DNA of 64,000 bases from Flavobacterium sp. M31R6 (GTDB taxonomy: Bacteria; Bacteroidota; Bacteroidia; Flavobacteriales; Flavobacteriaceae), in NCBI RefSeq assembly GCF_013284035.1, contig NZ_CP054141.1:2666001-2730000 (forward strand), written 5' to 3'. The position numbers were made by a program, and so were the translations under genes. Positions within the stretch are counted from its first letter, which is position 1. Every line of letters begins with the position of its first letter. Shown here piece after piece: positions 1-8,741 of the stretch. Below the pieces are notes generated by a model. That model had not been told where the DNA came from, did no database searches, and was given only the letters and a program-made list of their open reading frames with translations.

Positions 1-465
1 GTTCTTTTTTTACCATTATTTGCATTAAAGACTTTTTTACCAGATATGATAGTTCGAAAAGCGACTATGAGTAGTCTTTCGGTGATTATAACATCTTGGT
101 CAAATCTTGCTTTTATGATTGTTTTGGTGTCCACATTTATTTTGATTTATCAAAAAGAATCGATTCATAATCTTTTGTCAAAACTGATTCCTTTCGGAAA
201 AATGAGTTTGACCAATTACATCATGCAGTCTATCGTTGGTTCCTTTATTTACTACCGATACGGATTGGGACTTGTTGAATATACAGGAGCTACTTATTGT
301 TTACTGATCGGAATAGTTTTGTTTGTTTTGCAATTATCATTTTGTACTTGGTGGTTAAAAACTCATAAGCAAGGACCATTGGAGTATATTTGGCATAAGG
401 CAACATGGATTTCTTTTAGAAAAAAAAGAAATAATTTTTCTGGTGTTGCAATGAATAAATCCTAA
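1..465 (+). CDS. DUF418 family membrane protein, C-terminal part
   Basis: The reading frame is open from base 1, so the gene begins outside the window and only its last 154 codons are seen. Hydrophobic segments alternate with short loops, as in a multi-pass inner-membrane protein. The string GKMSLTNYIMQS followed by a final QGPLEYIWHKATW is the usual C-terminal signature of DUF418 (YeiB-like) proteins. The function of that family is not well established. The stop is followed by a 125-base gap before pyrR, and I see no strong terminator in it. Confidence 0.8.
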   Translation, partial: VLFLPLFALKTFLPDMIVRKATMSSLSVIITSWSNLAFMIVLVSTFILIYQKESIHNLLSKLIPFGKMSLTNYIMQSIVGSFIYYRYGLGLVEYTGATYCLLIGIVLFVLQLSFCTWWLKTHKQGPLEYIWHKATWISFRKKRNNFSGVAMNKS

Positions 466-476
466 TTCGGAATTTG

Positions 477-484
477 TATATTTG
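477..484 (+). promoter_or_regulatory. Possible -7 element upstream of pyrR
   Basis: TATATTTG matches the Bacteroidota -7 consensus TAnnTTTG and lies about 107 bases before the pyrR ATG. A TTG at 446-448 is the nearest upstream triplet, but it is farther away than usual for a -33 element. The assignment is therefore tentative. Confidence 0.3.
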
Positions 485-590
485 CTTAACCAAACTTACG
501 GATGTTTTGAAATTGCTAATATTAAATATTGTATTTCAAAAATAATACTAAAGATGCCGTAAATCTTTTAAAAACAAATAATTGCTAAAT

Positions 591-1130
591 ATGAATCAAA
601 AAGTGTTACTCAATTCAAAAGAAGTCAATATTATTTTGAATCGTTTGGCTTGTCAATTAATTGAAAAACATCTTGACTTTTCTGATACTGTTTTGATAGG
701 GATTCAGCCTAGAGGAACTTTTTTGGCAGAACGATTAAAAGAATTATTAGAAAAAGAATATCACATACCAAATGTATCTTTAGGATATTTGGATATCACT
801 TTCTTTAGAGATGATTTCCGAAGAACCAATAAGCCTTTGGAAGCCAATAAAACACAAATTGATTTTTTAGTAGAAGACAAAAAAGTCATATTCATTGATG
901 ATGTATTGTATACAGGACGTAGTATTCGTGCTGCTTTGACAGCTATCCAATCTTTTGGGAGGCCTTCTGGAATTGAATTATTGACATTGATTGATCGTCG
1001 TTTTAGCAGAGACTTACCCATTCAGCCAGATTATCGTGGTCGTCAAGTTGATGCGATTAATGGTGAAAAGGTGAAAGTTTGTTGGGCTGAGCAAGATGGA
1101 GAAGATGGTGTTTATTTAGTGACCAATTAG
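591..1130 (+). CDS. pyrR: PyrR bifunctional pyrimidine regulator / uracil phosphoribosyltransferase
   Basis: A 179-aa phosphoribosyltransferase-fold protein. The PRPP-binding loop VIFIDDVLYTGRSIRAA is intact at about residues 97-113, and LLTLIDRR and the RQVDAING region fit PyrR rather than other transferases. It is followed by pyrB, the pairing expected for a pyrimidine operon. PyrR in other bacteria binds pyr mRNA and attenuates transcription, and has weak UPRTase activity. Whether it regulates RNA here cannot be seen. I chose the ATG at 591. An in-frame TTG at 582 would add three residues but is less likely. Length is normal for the family. Confidence 0.93.
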   Translation: MNQKVLLNSKEVNIILNRLACQLIEKHLDFSDTVLIGIQPRGTFLAERLKELLEKEYHIPNVSLGYLDITFFRDDFRRTNKPLEANKTQIDFLVEDKKVIFIDDVLYTGRSIRAALTAIQSFGRPSGIELLTLIDRRFSRDLPIQPDYRGRQVDAINGEKVKVCWAEQDGEDGVYLVTN

Positions 1131-1199
1131 ATTTGGAAATTCAAAAATAAAACGGAACTCCATATTAATAATTATAAAAATCTGAAAATCTAAACTATA

Positions 1200-2126
1200 A
1201 TGAGCGAATTAAGTGTAAATCATTTATTAGGTATTAAATATATTAATGAAAATGATATTAACCTGATTTTTGAAACTGCCGATCATTTTAAAGAAGTAAT
1301 TAATCGCCCGATAAAGAAAGTACCTTCGTTGCGCGATATTACAATTGCTAATATTTTTTTTGAAAACAGTACACGAACAAAATTATCATTTGAATTGGCT
1401 CAAAAACGTTTATCAGCTGATGTTATTAGTTTTTCGGCAGCACAATCTTCGGTAAAAAAAGGAGAAACATTAATAGATACTGTAAACAATATTCTTTCGA
1501 TGAAAGTGGATATGGTAGTTATGCGACATTCGAATCCTGGTGCGGCTTATTTTTTATCAAAAAATGTTAAGGCAAGTATTGTAAACGCAGGTGATGGTGC
1601 CCATGAACATCCTACACAAGCCTTATTGGACAGTTATTCGATTAGAGAAAAATTAGGAGATGTAACGGGAAAAAAAGTAGTTATTGTTGGTGATATTTTG
1701 CATTCAAGAGTAGCACTTTCGAATATATATGCTTTACAAATGCAAGGGGCCGAAGTTAAAGTTTGTGGACCGAAAACACTTATTCCAAGATATATCGAAT
1801 CACTTGGAGTGACAGTTGAACCTAATTTGCGTAAAGCACTTGAATGGTGTGATGTAGCAAATATGCTAAGAGTTCAAAATGAAAGAATGGATGTTAATTT
1901 TTTCCCATCAACTAGAGAGTATGCCCAACAATATGGAGTGGATAAAGTTTTATTGGATTCACTCGATAAAGAAATTGTAATTATGCACCCAGGACCTATA
2001 AACCGTGGTGTTGAAATTACAAGCGATGTTGCCGATTCACAACAATCGGTGATTTTAAATCAAGTTGAGAATGGAGTTGCTATTAGGATGGCAGTTATCT
2101 ATCTTTTGGCTTCAAAAATTCAATAA
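1200..2126 (+). CDS. pyrB: Aspartate carbamoyltransferase catalytic subunit
   Basis: A 308-aa cytoplasmic enzyme joining carbamoyl phosphate and L-aspartate in the committed step of pyrimidine synthesis. The carbamoyl-phosphate signature FFENSTRTKLSFE is at about residues 51-63, HPTQALLD near 137, and HPGPINRGVE near 262. Together these separate it from ornithine carbamoyltransferase. It lies 69 bases after pyrR and 8 bases before the next gene, so one operon is likely. No pyrI regulatory chain is present in the window. Confidence 0.95.
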   Translation: MSELSVNHLLGIKYINENDINLIFETADHFKEVINRPIKKVPSLRDITIANIFFENSTRTKLSFELAQKRLSADVISFSAAQSSVKKGETLIDTVNNILSMKVDMVVMRHSNPGAAYFLSKNVKASIVNAGDGAHEHPTQALLDSYSIREKLGDVTGKKVVIVGDILHSRVALSNIYALQMQGAEVKVCGPKTLIPRYIESLGVTVEPNLRKALEWCDVANMLRVQNERMDVNFFPSTREYAQQYGVDKVLLDSLDKEIVIMHPGPINRGVEITSDVADSQQSVILNQVENGVAIRMAVIYLLASKIQ

Positions 2127-2134
2127 ATTAAGCA

Positions 2135-2467
2135 ATGAAAGTAACTACAAAAGGCCATACAATTATAATTAAAGATACTGAAGGAGATATTGTGGAATTT
2201 TTGGAAAAAGTAAATAGCCAATATAATAGTTTCAAAGAGCATAATCTTATTTTGGATATTTCACATGACAAATCAGTTGATATCAAGTCAATCAAGATTT
2301 TTTCAGATTTAGCCAAAATACATAAAAAAGAAAAAAAATCGTTAGTTTTTGTTGTTGAAGAAATAGATTTTAATAAAGTTCCTAAATCCATTATTGTTGT
2401 ACCAACCCAATTGGAAGCACAGGATTTAATAGAGATGGATGAAATTGAAAGAGATTTAGGATTTTAA
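2135..2467 (+). CDS. Small STAS-like hypothetical protein next to rnz
   Basis: A 110-aa soluble protein with no signal peptide or membrane segment. Its alternating beta/alpha pattern (TIIIKDTEGD, HNLILDISHD, KSLVFVVEEID, IIVVPTQLEA) is compatible with a STAS or anti-sigma-antagonist-like fold, but I do not see a clear phosphorylatable serine motif. It begins 8 bases after pyrB and is followed by rnz. It contains no metallo-beta-lactamase motif, so any naming as ribonuclease Z would be wrong. Function unknown. Confidence 0.75.
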   Translation: MKVTTKGHTIIIKDTEGDIVEFLEKVNSQYNSFKEHNLILDISHDKSVDIKSIKIFSDLAKIHKKEKKSLVFVVEEIDFNKVPKSIIVVPTQLEAQDLIEMDEIERDLGF

Positions 2468-2605
2468 GTGTTTAAAATGGTTTAAAAGTTTGATCGTTTT
2501 ATGCTTAATCGTTTGATATTTGGAACGAATAAATAGTGCCAGTTTAAACAATTTTAAACTCTTGAAGGATTAAACAATTTAAACAAATAACAAAATAAAC
2601 TAAAT

Positions 2606-3514
2606 TTGAAACTTACCATCTTAGGCTGTTATGCCGCTACCCCCCGTACTTTAACCAATCCCACTTCACAGGTTCTAGAAATTAAAAATAGACTTTTTTT
2701 GATTGACTGTGGAGAAGGAACCCAAGTTCAGTTGCGTAAAAACAAATTGAAATTTTCAAAAATCAATCATGTTTTTATTTCTCATTTGCACGGGGATCAT
2801 TTTTTTGGATTAATTGGTTTGATATCCACTTTTGCTCTTTTAGGGCGGACTACAGATTTACATATTTATGGTCCAAAAGGGATCAAAGAGATAATTGATT
2901 TGCAATTAAAATTATCAAATTCATGGACTAATTATCAATTGTTCTTTCATGAATTGCAATCTAAGGAAAGTGAAATCGTTTATGAAGATGATAAAGTAAT
3001 CGTAAAAACGATTCCATTAAAGCATCGTGTTTACACCAATGGTTTTTTATTTCAAGAAAAAATGGGGGAGCGCAGACTCGATTTGAACGCTGTCCATGAT
3101 TATGAGATTAATACATGTTATTATCAGAATATAAAGAATGGAAGAGACATTACACTTGAAGATGGCCGAATCGTTGAAAATGCTAAATTGACTTTTGATC
3201 CAATTCCCGCTTTGAGTTATGCTTTTTGCTCGGATACCAAATACTGTGAGGATATAATTCCTTTAATAGAAAATGTTACTGTATTATATCACGAATCTAC
3301 ATTTTTGCAATCCGAAGAAGCATTAGCAATGAAAACGATGCATTCAACGGCGAAGGAGGCAGCAAGAATTGCTTTGAAAGCCAATGTTAAGCAATTGATC
3401 TTAGGACATTATTCTACTCGTTACGATAGTATTGATTTGTTTAAAAAAGAAGCTGAAACCATTTTTAAAGAGGTACTATTGGCAGAAGATGGTAAAAGCT
3501 TCGATTTTGAATAA
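2606..3514 (+). CDS. rnz: Ribonuclease Z
   Basis: A 302-aa metallo-beta-lactamase-fold endonuclease that matures tRNA 3' ends. The zinc motif SHLHGDHFFGL (HxHxDH) is at about residues 60-70. Further metal ligands are expected in FCSDTKYCED, the HSTAKEAAR motif and LGHYSTRY near the C-terminus, and all are present. Translation starts at a TTG at 2606. The frame has no ATG before residue 155, and the family's conserved N-terminus KLTILGCYAATPR starts right there, so the TTG start is well supported. Length matches bacterial RNase Z. Confidence 0.93.
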   Translation: MKLTILGCYAATPRTLTNPTSQVLEIKNRLFLIDCGEGTQVQLRKNKLKFSKINHVFISHLHGDHFFGLIGLISTFALLGRTTDLHIYGPKGIKEIIDLQLKLSNSWTNYQLFFHELQSKESEIVYEDDKVIVKTIPLKHRVYTNGFLFQEKMGERRLDLNAVHDYEINTCYYQNIKNGRDITLEDGRIVENAKLTFDPIPALSYAFCSDTKYCEDIIPLIENVTVLYHESTFLQSEEALAMKTMHSTAKEAARIALKANVKQLILGHYSTRYDSIDLFKKEAETIFKEVLLAEDGKSFDFE

Positions 3515-3544
3515 CCATTTTAGAAAATTTTAAGTTTAAAAAAA

Positions 3545-4189
3545 ATGAAGGATTTAAGTAGCTATAGAAAATCATACGAGAAAAGTGAATTATTAGAATC
3601 TACCATTCCGGAAGATCCTATAAATCTTTTTAATAGATGGTTTCACGAAGAAGAAGATTTTGATGAAAGTGGAGAAGTCAATGCTATGACAGTTTCTACA
3701 ATTGGATTGGATGGATATCCGAAATCACGTATTGTTTTATTGAAGAAATTCAATGAAGAAGGTTTTATTTTTTTTACTAATTATAATTCTGAAAAGGGTA
3801 GGGCTATAATTAATAATCCCAAAATTTGTCTCTCTTTTTTTTGGGAAAGCTTGGAACGACAGGTAATAATAAAGGGGATTGCCCAGAAAACTTCCGAGAA
3901 TATTTCAGACGGATATTTTGAGTCAAGACCAGATGGAAGTAAATTAGGGGCCATAGTATCCAATCAAAGTGAGGTAGTGCCCTCAAGGGACTATCTTGAA
4001 GAAAATTTAAAGCAATTAGAGAAAGATTTTGAAGGAAAAGAAATTCCACGACCAAAGCATTGGGGAGGTTTTTTGGTAACACCTTTAGAAGTAGAGTTTT
4101 GGCAAGGAAGACCCAATCGTTTGCATGATAGGATTCGCTATACGCTTCAGGAAGATTTTTCATGGAAAATTTCTCGTCTTGCTCCATAA
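3545..4189 (+). CDS. pdxH: Pyridoxamine 5'-phosphate oxidase
   Basis: A 214-aa FMN-dependent oxidase converting pyridoxine/pyridoxamine phosphate to pyridoxal phosphate. Seen motifs are RIVLLKKF with FFTNYNSEKG (FMN site, about residues 60-83), the SRPDGSKLGA helix, EFWQGRPNRLHDRIRY near residue 185, and the terminal WKISRLAP typical of PdxH. It follows rnz by 30 bases and may be cotranscribed. Length is standard. Confidence 0.95.
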   Translation: MKDLSSYRKSYEKSELLESTIPEDPINLFNRWFHEEEDFDESGEVNAMTVSTIGLDGYPKSRIVLLKKFNEEGFIFFTNYNSEKGRAIINNPKICLSFFWESLERQVIIKGIAQKTSENISDGYFESRPDGSKLGAIVSNQSEVVPSRDYLEENLKQLEKDFEGKEIPRPKHWGGFLVTPLEVEFWQGRPNRLHDRIRYTLQEDFSWKISRLAP

Positions 4190-4310
4190 TGTAAGAATAC
4201 GCTATTATCTTTTGCAATTTTTATGTAGTTCATCGATTTTATTTGGTACTTTTAAGTTTAGTGAGTTTATTTGGATTAAAATTCAACCTAAACCGTTAAC
4301 ATTAAAGCAG

Positions 4311-4349
4311 TTTGCCCCCAATCTACTTTAAACTTAAACTACTATTTTT
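4311..4349 (+). promoter_or_regulatory. Conserved leader of CAP lipoprotein gene 1
   Basis: TTTGCCCC, then ATCTAC, then TTAAACTTAAAC and an ACTATTT run directly into the ATG. The same order and spacing of blocks occurs before the paralogue at 19482-19524. The TTTG may be the end of a -7 promoter element, which would place the transcription start near the C run and give a leader of about 30 bases. Confidence 0.45.
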
Positions 4350-4856
4350 ATGAATTCGAAATTACTTCGTTTGTCTTTTTTTGCTGCAGTTTTGTGTTTT
4401 ATGGTTTCCTGTACTGCCGAGGACAGTGCTACAACAAGAGAAACTTCCGAAAATTCTCCAATTGTTTTGAACTATGATTATAGTCCGGTTGAATTAGAAA
4501 CAATGGCTTTGATCAACAATTACCGAGTAAGTATAGGTTTGAATGCGTTGGAAAAAATTAATCATATTTCATATAAATCCGAAGAGCATGATAATTATAT
4601 GATTGCCAATAATGTAGTGAATCATGATGATTTTGATGCACGTTCAGCAAATATTATAAAAGTTTTGCATGCAAAAAATGTAAGTGAAAATATAGCCTAC
4701 AATTACAATAGTGCCAAAGGTGCATTTGATGCTTGGCTAAAAAGCGAAGGACATAAACAAAATATAGAAGGTGATTTTACACATTTTGGAATTTCAATCA
4801 GAGAAAATCCAGCAAATGGTAAAAAATATTATACAAATATCTTTGTTAAGATTTAA
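4350..4856 (+). CDS. CAP-domain lipoprotein 1
   Basis: A 168-aa lipoprotein. The N-terminal hydrophobic segment ends in the lipobox FMVSC (Cys21), so it is probably anchored in a membrane. A CAP/SCP-like domain follows, with ETMALINNYR, KSEEHDNYMI, NHDDF, SENIAYN and GHKQNIEGDFTHFGIS. Paired histidines and acidic residues of the CAP cavity are visible. The substrate or ligand is unknown. It is about 80% identical by eye to the protein at 19525-20025, and the two flank the adhesin cluster. A bidirectional terminator follows. Confidence 0.85.
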   Translation: MNSKLLRLSFFAAVLCFMVSCTAEDSATTRETSENSPIVLNYDYSPVELETMALINNYRVSIGLNALEKINHISYKSEEHDNYMIANNVVNHDDFDARSANIIKVLHAKNVSENIAYNYNSAKGAFDAWLKSEGHKQNIEGDFTHFGISIRENPANGKKYYTNIFVKI

Positions 4857-4880
4857 ATTCAAAACTGAATAAAAAACAAA

Positions 4881-4907
4881 AAAAAACTACCTTAATGGTA
4901 GTTTTTT
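4881..4907. terminator. Bidirectional intrinsic terminator
   Basis: An 11-bp stem (AAAAAACTACC / GGTAGTTTTTT) with a 5-base loop and U-runs on both strands. It lies between the converging CAP lipoprotein and PD40/OmpA genes. Confidence 0.85.
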
Positions 4908-4927
4908 TTGTTTAAAAGAAGATCTCT

Positions 4928-6874
4928 TTATAGAGCAGTAATGATAAATTCGCTACGTCTATTTTGTTGGTGTTCTTCTTCAGTACATTCTATTCCATCG
5001 GAACATTTATTAACTAATTGGGTTTCTCCATAACCTTTGCTGGTTAGTCTATTAGGACTAATACCATTTTTGATTAACCAATCTTTGGTTGATTTGGCTC
5101 TTCTTTCAGATAATCCTTCATTGTATTTAAAAGAAGCACGACTATCTGTATGTGAACGGATATCAATTTTCATGTTTGGATATTCAGCCATTACGTCTAA
5201 TATTTTAGCTAAATCCAGAGCGGCTTCTGATCTAATATTTGATTTGTCTAAATCAAAATAGATCCATTTAATTCCAAAGCATTTACCTAAATCATCACCA
5301 ACCGCCACTTTGCATAGCGCTTTTTCAAAAGCTAAATCCAATTTAGTTTTACAATCGGGAGTAGGGGCTATTGTTATCGTTTTTTCTACAGTTGTATAAT
5401 CTCCTTTTTCAGCTCTTACACTATATGTTTTTTTCTTTTTTAAATTAGTAAATGAATAATTACCATTAGAATCAGATTGAACACTACTGATTATTTTATG
5501 TTGATCATCATAAAGTGTTACTTTGGAATCTGGAAGTACCTGTCCTGAAACCAATTCTGAGATAACTCCCCCTAATTCAGGTTTACAAAGAGGTTTTACT
5601 TCTAAAAATTGATAAATATCATCATATCCTTTCCCACCATCTCTATTGGAAGAGAAAAAACCAATTTTATTCTTTGTATTTATTAAATATGCAAAATCAT
5701 CTTTTGGGGAATTGACATCAGCACCCACATTTTGCACCTCATCGAAAGTTCCGTCTGGATTAATTTTTGATACAAATATATCCAAACCTCCAAGTCCAGA
5801 ATGCGTATCGGAAGAAAAATAGATTTCGTTTTCATCGCTCACAAACGGAAAGGTTTCTTTTCCTACGGTGTTAATAGTTTGTCCTAAATTTTGAGGGGTC
5901 CCGTAGCTACCATCGCTATTTATGCTAACTCTAAAAATATCTGATTCTCCCAAGGTTCCAGGCATATCTGAGACAAAATATAATGTTTTTTCATCAGGAC
6001 TAAGAGCGGGATGAGCAGTACTATAATTGTTGCTGTTGAATGGCAACTCAGTAACATTTCCCCAATCTTTGTCTCCAAAACTGGCTTTGTATAATTTAAT
6101 CAATGTAACTTTATTATCATCTTTTCCTTTTTTTCCTTCCAAATAATTATTTCTGGTGAAATACATAGTCTTGCCGTCTTTTGTAAAAATTGCACTGGCT
6201 TCATGAAATTTTGATTTCACACCTTTTGAAAATTTGCTTACTTTTTCAGCCTTTAATGAATCACCACTTAAGTTAGCTTCATATAAATTTGTAAAATACT
6301 GATCTGTCCAAGTATGTTTTCTTTGTCCTAAGCTTCCTGTATCTCTTGACGAAGTAAAAACTAATTTATTTTCATTGTAGAATGAACTTCCATAATCAGA
6401 ATATTTAGTGTTAATTCCAGCGTCCTTAACTTTATATCGTCCTGAATTTTCTTTTATTTCATCTAAGAAATTTACTTCCTGAATATAAAGCTCTCCTTTT
6501 TTGGCATTGTCTGATTTTTCATTGTAGATTTTAAGCATTTCATTTGCCTTTTCATTATCACCTGTAGATCTTAGGCAGTAGGCATATCTGTAATAGTATA
6601 CAGGATCAACATTTGTTGTTAAAGCAAATAACTGGCCATACCAATTAGCAGCCTTATCTAATTCAGAATTAAAGAAATATGCATTACCCAATTTTTGGAA
6701 CATATCAGGTGATTGATATCCTTTTGCAGCAATTCTTTCGTATGTTTTTATTGCGTCAATATAGGCGTAATTGTCGTATTTTTTATCCGCATTTGCTACT
6801 TTAGCTTTTTGGGCATAATTGCTTAATGAAGAGAAGTAAAGTATTGCTAAGTAAATTACTGTAATGTTTTTCAT
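4928..6874 (-). CDS. TPR / PD40 / OmpA-family outer-membrane-associated protein
   Basis: A 648-aa secreted protein. A signal peptide (about residues 1-21, cleaved near YAQ) is followed by TPR-like helices (about 28-125), PD40 beta-propeller repeats (about 165-420: HPALSPDEKTLYFVSD, DENEIYFSSDTHSG), a carboxypeptidase-regulatory-like beta domain (about 435-510) and an OmpA peptidoglycan-binding domain (about 530-645: IYFDLDKSNIR, IRSHTDSRAS, LSERRAKS, NRRSEFII). Proteins of this type accompany PorP/SprF and SprB-like adhesins in Flavobacterium, probably linking the outer-membrane machinery to the cell wall. It is the last gene of the minus-strand set starting at 18296. The upstream gene carries a partial copy of its TPR region. 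Confidence 0.88.
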   Translation of the reverse strand: MKNITVIYLAILYFSSLSNYAQKAKVANADKKYDNYAYIDAIKTYERIAAKGYQSPDMFQKLGNAYFFNSELDKAANWYGQLFALTTNVDPVYYYRYAYCLRSTGDNEKANEMLKIYNEKSDNAKKGELYIQEVNFLDEIKENSGRYKVKDAGINTKYSDYGSSFYNENKLVFTSSRDTGSLGQRKHTWTDQYFTNLYEANLSGDSLKAEKVSKFSKGVKSKFHEASAIFTKDGKTMYFTRNNYLEGKKGKDDNKVTLIKLYKASFGDKDWGNVTELPFNSNNYSTAHPALSPDEKTLYFVSDMPGTLGESDIFRVSINSDGSYGTPQNLGQTINTVGKETFPFVSDENEIYFSSDTHSGLGGLDIFVSKINPDGTFDEVQNVGADVNSPKDDFAYLINTKNKIGFFSSNRDGGKGYDDIYQFLEVKPLCKPELGGVISELVSGQVLPDSKVTLYDDQHKIISSVQSDSNGNYSFTNLKKKKTYSVRAEKGDYTTVEKTITIAPTPDCKTKLDLAFEKALCKVAVGDDLGKCFGIKWIYFDLDKSNIRSEAALDLAKILDVMAEYPNMKIDIRSHTDSRASFKYNEGLSERRAKSTKDWLIKNGISPNRLTSKGYGETQLVNKCSDGIECTEEEHQQNRRSEFIITAL

Positions 6875-6928
6875 AATATTAATTTTTTAGGAATCTTTAA
6901 TAATATTTTTGATTACTATAAGAGTTTT

Positions 6929-7603
6929 TCATCGAGTATTGTTACTAGATAATTGATTGAATTTTTTTAGATATTCATTGGCCTTATCCGTTTTTCCAAT
7001 CGATTTTAGCGCAATAGAATAGCGGTAATAATATTCAGGTTCTAAATCCGATGTTTTACTAAATAGTTTGCCATAACATTTTTCAGCTTTATCTAATTCG
7101 TCATTAAAAAAATAGGAGTCTCCCATTTTTTTTAACATATCAATAGATTCATATCCTTTTTCTGCAACTCTTTCATATGTTTTAATAATATCTATATAAG
7201 CATACGAATCTACTTTTTTTGGTGCATCGGAAATTGAAATTTTTGCATTTTCAGTTTTCAATGTTGTATCCGATTTTAGAATAGTTTTTTCATCTTGTAG
7301 CCCTTCTTTAAATACAGGTGTAACAATTCGTTTGCTGTTTGGACCTAAATCATATGTTCGAATTAGTTTTGGGTTACTTACATCATAAACTGTTTTGTAA
7401 CCTCCAAATTTCATGGGGACGGTTTCTTCTACATGATAATATTTCACTTTCATGTTAGGATGGTAAATTTTATCATCCATTGCTAAACTATTTGTAGAAT
7501 CACCTATTTTTTTTTCATTTAATGAACCCGTACTTTTTTGAGTCCAACTATTGAATGAAAATAAACTTATAATTACCGTGTAAAGAAGTATTTGATTTTT
7601 CAT
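6929..7603 (-). CDS. Secreted TPR protein, partial paralogue of the OmpA neighbour
   Basis: A 224-aa protein. I start it at 7603 (MKNQILLYTVI), which gives a clean signal peptide. An in-frame ATG at 7627 adds eight poorly fitting residues. Residues about 20-120 are unique, with KYYHVEETVPMKFGG and TVYDVSNPKL. The last 90 residues repeat the TPR segment at the start of the downstream OmpA protein (YAYIDIIKTYERVAEKGYES against YAYIDAIKTYERIAAKGYQS), then stop before any PD40 or OmpA domain. It looks like a duplicated and truncated relative kept in the operon, possibly a periplasmic partner. Function unknown. Confidence 0.8.
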   Translation of the reverse strand: MKNQILLYTVIISLFSFNSWTQKSTGSLNEKKIGDSTNSLAMDDKIYHPNMKVKYYHVEETVPMKFGGYKTVYDVSNPKLIRTYDLGPNSKRIVTPVFKEGLQDEKTILKSDTTLKTENAKISISDAPKKVDSYAYIDIIKTYERVAEKGYESIDMLKKMGDSYFFNDELDKAEKCYGKLFSKTSDLEPEYYYRYSIALKSIGKTDKANEYLKKFNQLSSNNTR

Positions 7604-7689
7604 GACATTTATTTTAAGAGTAAACACTTTTTATGATGTAATTACTATTTGCTGACTCTTTTCATTAATAGACTAAAACTATTATAGGA

Positions 7690-8601
7690 TTAAAAGAATC
7701 TAGGTGTTGTGATTTTGTTATTTTTCTTAAATATCTCATAACGTAAGAAAATCTCATGAGAACCAGAGTTGTAATTATCTAGTTCAGTAGTTTCAAAATC
7801 GTAGCTATATCCAACGTAGAAAGCGTCTGAAATTTGGAAACCAGCCATCGCGCTCACTGACGCACTCCATCTGTAGGCCAGACCAACAACAAATTTTTCG
7901 TTGAACATAAAGTTACCTGAAAGATCAACTTGTAAAGGGGAACCTTCCACTAATTTGGTCATGAAAGTAGGTTTAAACTTTATTGATTGGTTTAAATCAA
8001 AAACATATCCCCCAATCAAATAATAGTTTATTTTTTCTTTATAAATAGCTACATCATTATCATTGTATGCATCTGTCTCTATAAAGTTAGGAATTGAAAA
8101 TCCTAAATAGGCTTTATGTGAATGTAAATAAATACCAGCTCCAATATTTGGGGAAAATTCATTGTCAAAATTTTGAAATTGGGGATCCGTTTGATCACTT
8201 GGATTTAATTTATTCACATCTATGCTAAATAAATTTGCGGTTCCCTTCACACCAAATGACAACTTATACGATTCAGAAACTGGAATAGTGTAGGATATAT
8301 CAGCCGATATGGAATTGGTAGTTGATGGCCCAATTTCGTCATTTACTATAGAAACACCTAATCCTAATTTGCTATTGTTGAAAGGAGTGTTTACAGATAA
8401 TGTATTGGTTATAGGAGCACCATCAAGGCCAACCCATTGCGTACGATGCAAAGCGAAAAAGCTTAAGGCACCTCTCGAACCAGCATATGCAGGGTTCACA
8501 TTTATTGTGTTGTACATATATTGAGTATATTGAGCATCTTGTTGCGCATAACTTGCAATGGCTGTAAACATCATAACGATTGAAAATAATTTTGTTTTCA
8601 T
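7690..8601 (-). CDS. PorP/SprF family type IX secretion outer-membrane protein
   Basis: A 303-aa protein with a signal peptide ending near SYAQ, followed at once by the family signature QDAQYTQYMYNTINVNPAYAG. The rest alternates in the pattern of an outer-membrane beta-barrel. Typical segments are RTQWVGLDGAP, LGLGVSIVNDEIGP and the terminal YEIFKKNNK. In Flavobacterium, SprF-type proteins are needed to secrete or anchor cognate T9SS cargo with type B C-terminal domains. Here the cargo is almost certainly the giant adhesin encoded just upstream in the same orientation. Confidence 0.93.
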   Translation of the reverse strand: MKTKLFSIVMMFTAIASYAQQDAQYTQYMYNTINVNPAYAGSRGALSFFALHRTQWVGLDGAPITNTLSVNTPFNNSKLGLGVSIVNDEIGPSTTNSISADISYTIPVSESYKLSFGVKGTANLFSIDVNKLNPSDQTDPQFQNFDNEFSPNIGAGIYLHSHKAYLGFSIPNFIETDAYNDNDVAIYKEKINYYLIGGYVFDLNQSIKFKPTFMTKLVEGSPLQVDLSGNFMFNEKFVVGLAYRWSASVSAMAGFQISDAFYVGYSYDFETTELDNYNSGSHEIFLRYEIFKKNNKITTPRFF

Positions 8602-8699
8602 AGTTAGCTATTTGTTGGTTTAAATTGGCTATTTTTCAACAGCATAGTTTTGAGGATTTATTTATTAATAGTATTGTTTTTTATAAAAGATAGTTGAAG

Positions 8700-8728
8700 A
8701 TGCTCTGAAGAGGCAATCCTCAGAGCAT
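8700..8728 (-). terminator. Hairpin after the giant adhesin gene
   Basis: A perfect 9-bp stem (ATGCTCTGA / TCAGAGCAT) with an 11-base loop just downstream of the adhesin stop. No U-run follows, so it may be a processing or mRNA-stabilising hairpin rather than a full terminator. Partial readthrough into porP/sprF would fit. Confidence 0.45.
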
Positions 8729-8741
8729 TTTCAATTCCTAT

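Noticed and set aside
2135..2467. Naming the 110-aa protein ribonuclease Z
   Set aside because: It has no HxHxDH or other metallo-beta-lactamase motif. The real enzyme is the next gene.
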